Assembly (NCBI GenBank): GCA_937899365.1
Contig: CALBPH010000527.1
Coordinates: forward strand, 1-8,582
DNA: 8,582 nucleotides
Source of the DNA: an uncultured Leptolyngbya sp.
GTDB taxonomy: Bacteria; Cyanobacteriota; Cyanobacteriia; Phormidesmidales; Phormidesmidaceae
Reading direction: 5' to 3'
The notes under the pieces are model-generated. The model was not told where the DNA came from and made no database searches. It saw only the letters and a list, made by a program, of their open reading frames with translations. A program made the position numbers and the translations under genes. This document shows, piece after piece, positions 7,024 through 8,582 of the stretch; positions within the stretch are counted from its first letter, which is position 1; the number at the start of each line of letters is the position of its first letter.

Positions 7024-7254
7024 CTAGCTGTTGGCAACGTTGCTGGTGTAAGCATCACCACTAAAGGGATAGATGCGCTCATTGAAATCAGTCTCACGAC
7101 CGGTTACCAACTTGGCCATGTCATCAAACCCTTCGGAGTTCCAGTTGCGTTCGTGGATAGGCTTGGATTGCTCCCCGAAGAAGTAGGCTTGGGTTCCAAG
7201 GATGGCAGCGCCAACCCAACCAACGATGATTACGGCTAATAGAATACCAAACAT
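7024..7254 (-). CDS. psb35: Small single-helix thylakoid-type protein, tentatively PSII assembly protein Psb35
   Basis: This is a 76-residue protein with one N-terminal membrane helix (about residues 2-24, GILLAVIIVGWVGAAILGTQ). A polar tail follows, containing YFFGEQSKPIHERNW, FDDMAKLVTGRE and AYTSNV. The pattern GTQAYF-GEQ-KPIHERNW recalls the conserved cyanobacterial family of Synechocystis Ssl2148 (Psb35). That protein stabilises the CP47 module and its high-light-inducible partners. I make this match from memory, so it is tentative. It is not itself a high-light-inducible protein, because the chlorophyll-binding ExxNGR motif is missing. AAGGA 9 bases before the ATG at 7254 supports the start. 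The gene follows psb34 after 52 bases on the same strand and ends just before a terminator, so the pair is probably one operon. Confidence 0.75.
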   Translation of the reverse strand: MFGILLAVIIVGWVGAAILGTQAYFFGEQSKPIHERNWNSEGFDDMAKLVTGRETDFNERIYPFSGDAYTSNVANS

Positions 7255-7306
7255 AATTTGTGTTCCTTAATGTTCAACAGACTGTAAAAGGGGACGAAAG
7301 AATTAC

Positions 7307-7477
7307 CTAGCTAACGATCAGGGCTGTCATCATCAAAGTGCTGACCAGTAGTGTTGCGAGACCACCCTGGAGCAGATAGTTGCGCTGCTTCTCAAGTGCA
7401 GGGTAGGAGGCTAAATACATTTCGGGCTCTGCGGCGTAGTTATTGAGCTGCCCAGTTTCGTTAACGGTGGTGTACAT
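7307..7477 (-). CDS. psb34: Photosystem II assembly protein Psb34
   Basis: This is a 56-residue protein with a polar N-terminal arm and one C-terminal membrane helix (about residues 36-55, ending LIVS). The arm carries GQLNNYAAEPEMYLA, matching the (R/Q)LNN(F/Y)A-EP--Y signature of Psb34 (Ssl1498 in Synechocystis). It is followed by QRNYLLQGG before the helix. Psb34 binds CP47 in photosystem II assembly intermediates and competes there with high-light-inducible proteins. The frame stays open upstream to 7549, but AGGA (minus strand, 7490-7487) stands 9 bases before the ATG at 7477, and this start gives the family's normal N-terminus. A perfect HLR1 element lies 34-51 bases upstream of the ATG. 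The gene leads a probable two-gene unit with the Psb35-like gene. Confidence 0.85.
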   Translation of the reverse strand: MYTTVNETGQLNNYAAEPEMYLASYPALEKQRNYLLQGGLATLLVSTLMMTALIVS

Positions 7478-7510
7478 AATCTGATGTCCTGGTTTGTAAT
7501 GATTGCATCT

Positions 7511-7528
7511 TATGTAAATCAATGTAAC
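7511..7528 (-). promoter_or_regulatory. HLR1 element (RpaB binding site) upstream of psb34
   Basis: On the minus strand this reads GTTACATTGATTTACATA, a perfect fit to the HLR1 consensus (G/T)TTACA(T/A)(T/A)-NN-(G/T)TTACA(T/A)(T/A). The response regulator RpaB binds HLR1 in cyanobacteria and controls high-light genes such as hliA and psbA. The site overlaps the candidate -10 box and start point, the arrangement expected for repression in low light. Confidence 0.75.
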
Positions 7529-7549
7529 GAAAAATGTTACAAATTGCAA
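7521..7549 (-). promoter_or_regulatory. Candidate core promoter of psb34
   Basis: On the minus strand TTGCAA (7549-7544) could be the -35 box and TACATT (7526-7521) the -10 box, 17 bases apart, each matching 4 of 6 consensus bases. The start point would fall near 7514, with a leader of about 37 bases. An alternative -10 is TAAGAT (7512-7507), which lacks a matching -35. Confidence 0.4.
7523..7541. repeat. Palindrome TGTAAC-N7-GTTACA in the psb34 promoter
   Basis: Two perfect 6-base inverted arms are separated by 7 bases and overlap one half of HLR1. It is either a third, inverted RpaB-type half site or an operator for another factor. It does not fit NtcA spacing (8 bases between GTA and TAC). 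Confidence 0.4.
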
Positions 7550-7717
7550 ATATGCTTGACAAAATTAGTTTTAACCTGAATAGATTTATATCTATACATG
7601 ATTACAGGCCACCATGGCCAGTAGCGCTGACCGGCTCCGGCAAGGAAAATTGCACCCCATGGCATTGCGAGCGGGAAAAGCGATGCGAAGTCATTGTCCG
7701 TCCGGTAGCCCCAATGC

Positions 7718-7757
7718 CATAGGCCAATAGCTCAGCTGAAAGAGCTATTGGCCTATG
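7718..7757. repeat. Perfect 16-bp hairpin downstream of narB
   Basis: CATAGGCCAATAGCTC (7718-7733) and its exact reverse complement (7742-7757) flank an 8-base loop. It lies 44 bases past the narB stop and probably marks the 3' end of the narB transcript. No U-tract follows on either strand, so it is not a textbook terminator. In the gap 7478-7801 I see only this hairpin, the psb34 promoter elements, and a + strand TTGACA at 7556-7561; I find no convincing gene. Confidence 0.6.
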
Positions 7758-7801
7758 CTAATTTGGCAAAAATAGATTTTTAGGTGTTCAATACCTGCCC
7801 A

Positions 7802-8582
7802 CTAAACTTTTACTTCAGTCCGCATTGCGATCGTCTGGGCAGCTTCAAAGCGTGATTTGACGGTGGCTGCACTCGATATCTGGGGGGCGGCGATGGGACT
7901 CATCTGCACCGCGCAGGCCTTCAGCTCCGGCTCTAAGGAAATCGGACACACTTCTGGGTGCGTCAGGGCATTGGCTTCAATGTTGTCCACCCAGAGAAAC
8001 CCCCAGTGCATGGGAATAGCAACCGTGCGTCGGGTAGTGTGTTGGGTGACCAGCACCTTGAGTTGGGCAAAACCGCGCTGAGACCTCAGCTCCACCCAAT
8101 CCCCAGACTGAATTTCCAACAGCTGCGCATCACGGGGATTCACCTCCAACAGCGGTTCCGGGTAGCGTTTAGTCACCCGCTCAATCCGCCCCGTCCGACT
8201 CTGGGTATGCCAGTGGCCATATAGCCGTCCCGTGGTGAGTACAAACGGATAGTCCTCATTGGGGGGCTCAGCCAACCCCTTAATATGAAAGGCACAGAAC
8301 TTTGCCTTGCCATTGGGTGTGGCAAACCGATAGTCCGTATACAGCCGTTTATCATGTTTGCCATAGGCCACCTGATCAGACTCCCCTGCCGGACAGGGCC
8401 ACTGAATCGGGCCAGCCGCTAACCGCTCATGGCTTAGTCCCGTCGAATCACACAGCCGGCCTGCCGTCAGCGAGACAAACTCGTCATATACGTCAGCTGA
8501 TGTCCGTTGAGCAAATTGTTCTTCAAAGCCCAAGCGACGACCCACCTCAGCAAAAATCTCCCAATCTGCCTTGGCTTCACCC
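7802..8582 (-). CDS. narB: Assimilatory nitrate reductase NarB, C-terminal part
   Basis: This is the C-terminal 259 or so residues of a molybdenum enzyme that reduces nitrate to nitrite with ferredoxin in the cytoplasm. The frame is open through the right edge; upstream codons read GEAKADWEIFAEV, so the GTG at 8545 is internal. The molybdopterin dinucleotide-binding domain is visible: YPFVLTTGRLYGHWHTQSRTG, followed by VNPRDAQLLEIQSGDWVELRSQRG and then AIPMHWGFLW. Near the end HPEVCPISLEPELKACAV is typical of NarB and separates it from formate dehydrogenases. The 4Fe-4S and main Mo-cofactor regions lie outside the window. Next comes a 32-residue variable tail. In cyanobacteria narB is usually in an NtcA-controlled nitrate assimilation operon; here its promoter is not visible. 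A strong hairpin follows the stop. Confidence 0.88.
   Translation of the reverse strand, partial: GEAKADWEIFAEVGRRLGFEEQFAQRTSADVYDEFVSLTAGRLCDSTGLSHERLAAGPIQWPCPAGESDQVAYGKHDKRLYTDYRFATPNGKAKFCAFHIKGLAEPPNEDYPFVLTTGRLYGHWHTQSRTGRIERVTKRYPEPLLEVNPRDAQLLEIQSGDWVELRSQRGFAQLKVLVTQHTTRRTVAIPMHWGFLWVDNIEANALTHPEVCPISLEPELKACAVQMSPIAAPQISSAATVKSRFEAAQTIAMRTEVKV

Noticed and set aside
7024..7254. High-light-inducible (HLIP/CAB-like) protein
   Set aside because: The single helix lacks the chlorophyll-binding ExxNGR motif; the Psb35-like assignment fits better.
7478..7549. Longer psb34 start at 7549 (80 residues)
   Set aside because: The extra residues would be translated from the promoter/HLR1 region, and the family N-terminus plus ribosome binding site match the ATG at 7477.
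7614..7730. Short + strand frame (38 codons) and the 62-codon frame at 7534-7722
   Set aside because: No ribosome binding site, no recognisable domain, and the shorter one ends inside the 16-bp hairpin; likely chance frames.
7802..8545. GTG at 8545 as the start of a complete gene
   Set aside because: Codons upstream to 8581 stay in frame and read as typical NarB sequence; the gene is truncated by the window edge.

Overview
The window looks like a chromosomal segment of a cyanobacterium. The evidence is a Psb34-type photosystem II assembly gene, a ferredoxin-type assimilatory nitrate reductase (narB) end, a Nat/Bgt-style amino acid importer, two GCGATCGC (HIP1) octamers, and regulatory sites matching the cyanobacterial NtcA and RpaB/HLR1 consensus. 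The genus cannot be told from this sequence alone.

Left part (1-4781, + strand): a polar/general amino acid ABC importer of the AapJQMP type, called NatF-NatG-NatH-BgtA in cyanobacteria. It runs as the 3' end of the periplasmic binding protein, two large membrane permeases and the ATPase. The binding-protein gene is cut off from the permease genes by a perfect 11-bp terminator hairpin. Directly after that terminator lies a textbook NtcA-activated promoter (GTA-N8-TAC, 22 bases, TAN3T). The permease/ATPase genes therefore probably have their own nitrogen-controlled promoter, while the binding protein is expressed separately.

Middle (4782-6950): a convergent junction with a large hairpin, then two minus-strand genes. 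The first transcribed is a 514-residue P-loop ATPase fused to a C-terminal PD-(D/E)XK nuclease-like domain. It is followed by a 65-residue protein with two membrane helices. Their function is unknown; defence or DNA processing is only a guess.

Right middle (6951-7550, minus strand): a compact two-gene unit, psb34 followed by a small single-helix protein that I tentatively call Psb35, ended by a clear terminator. Psb34, and Psb35 if that call is right, act on the CP47 module of photosystem II together with high-light-inducible proteins. A perfect HLR1 element overlaps the candidate psb34 promoter, which suggests control by the high-light regulator RpaB.

Right end (7718-8582): a strong 16-bp hairpin without an obvious U-tract, then the C-terminal part of narB on the minus strand, running off the window edge. 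Both ends of the window thus carry nitrogen acquisition genes, with a photosystem II assembly unit between them.
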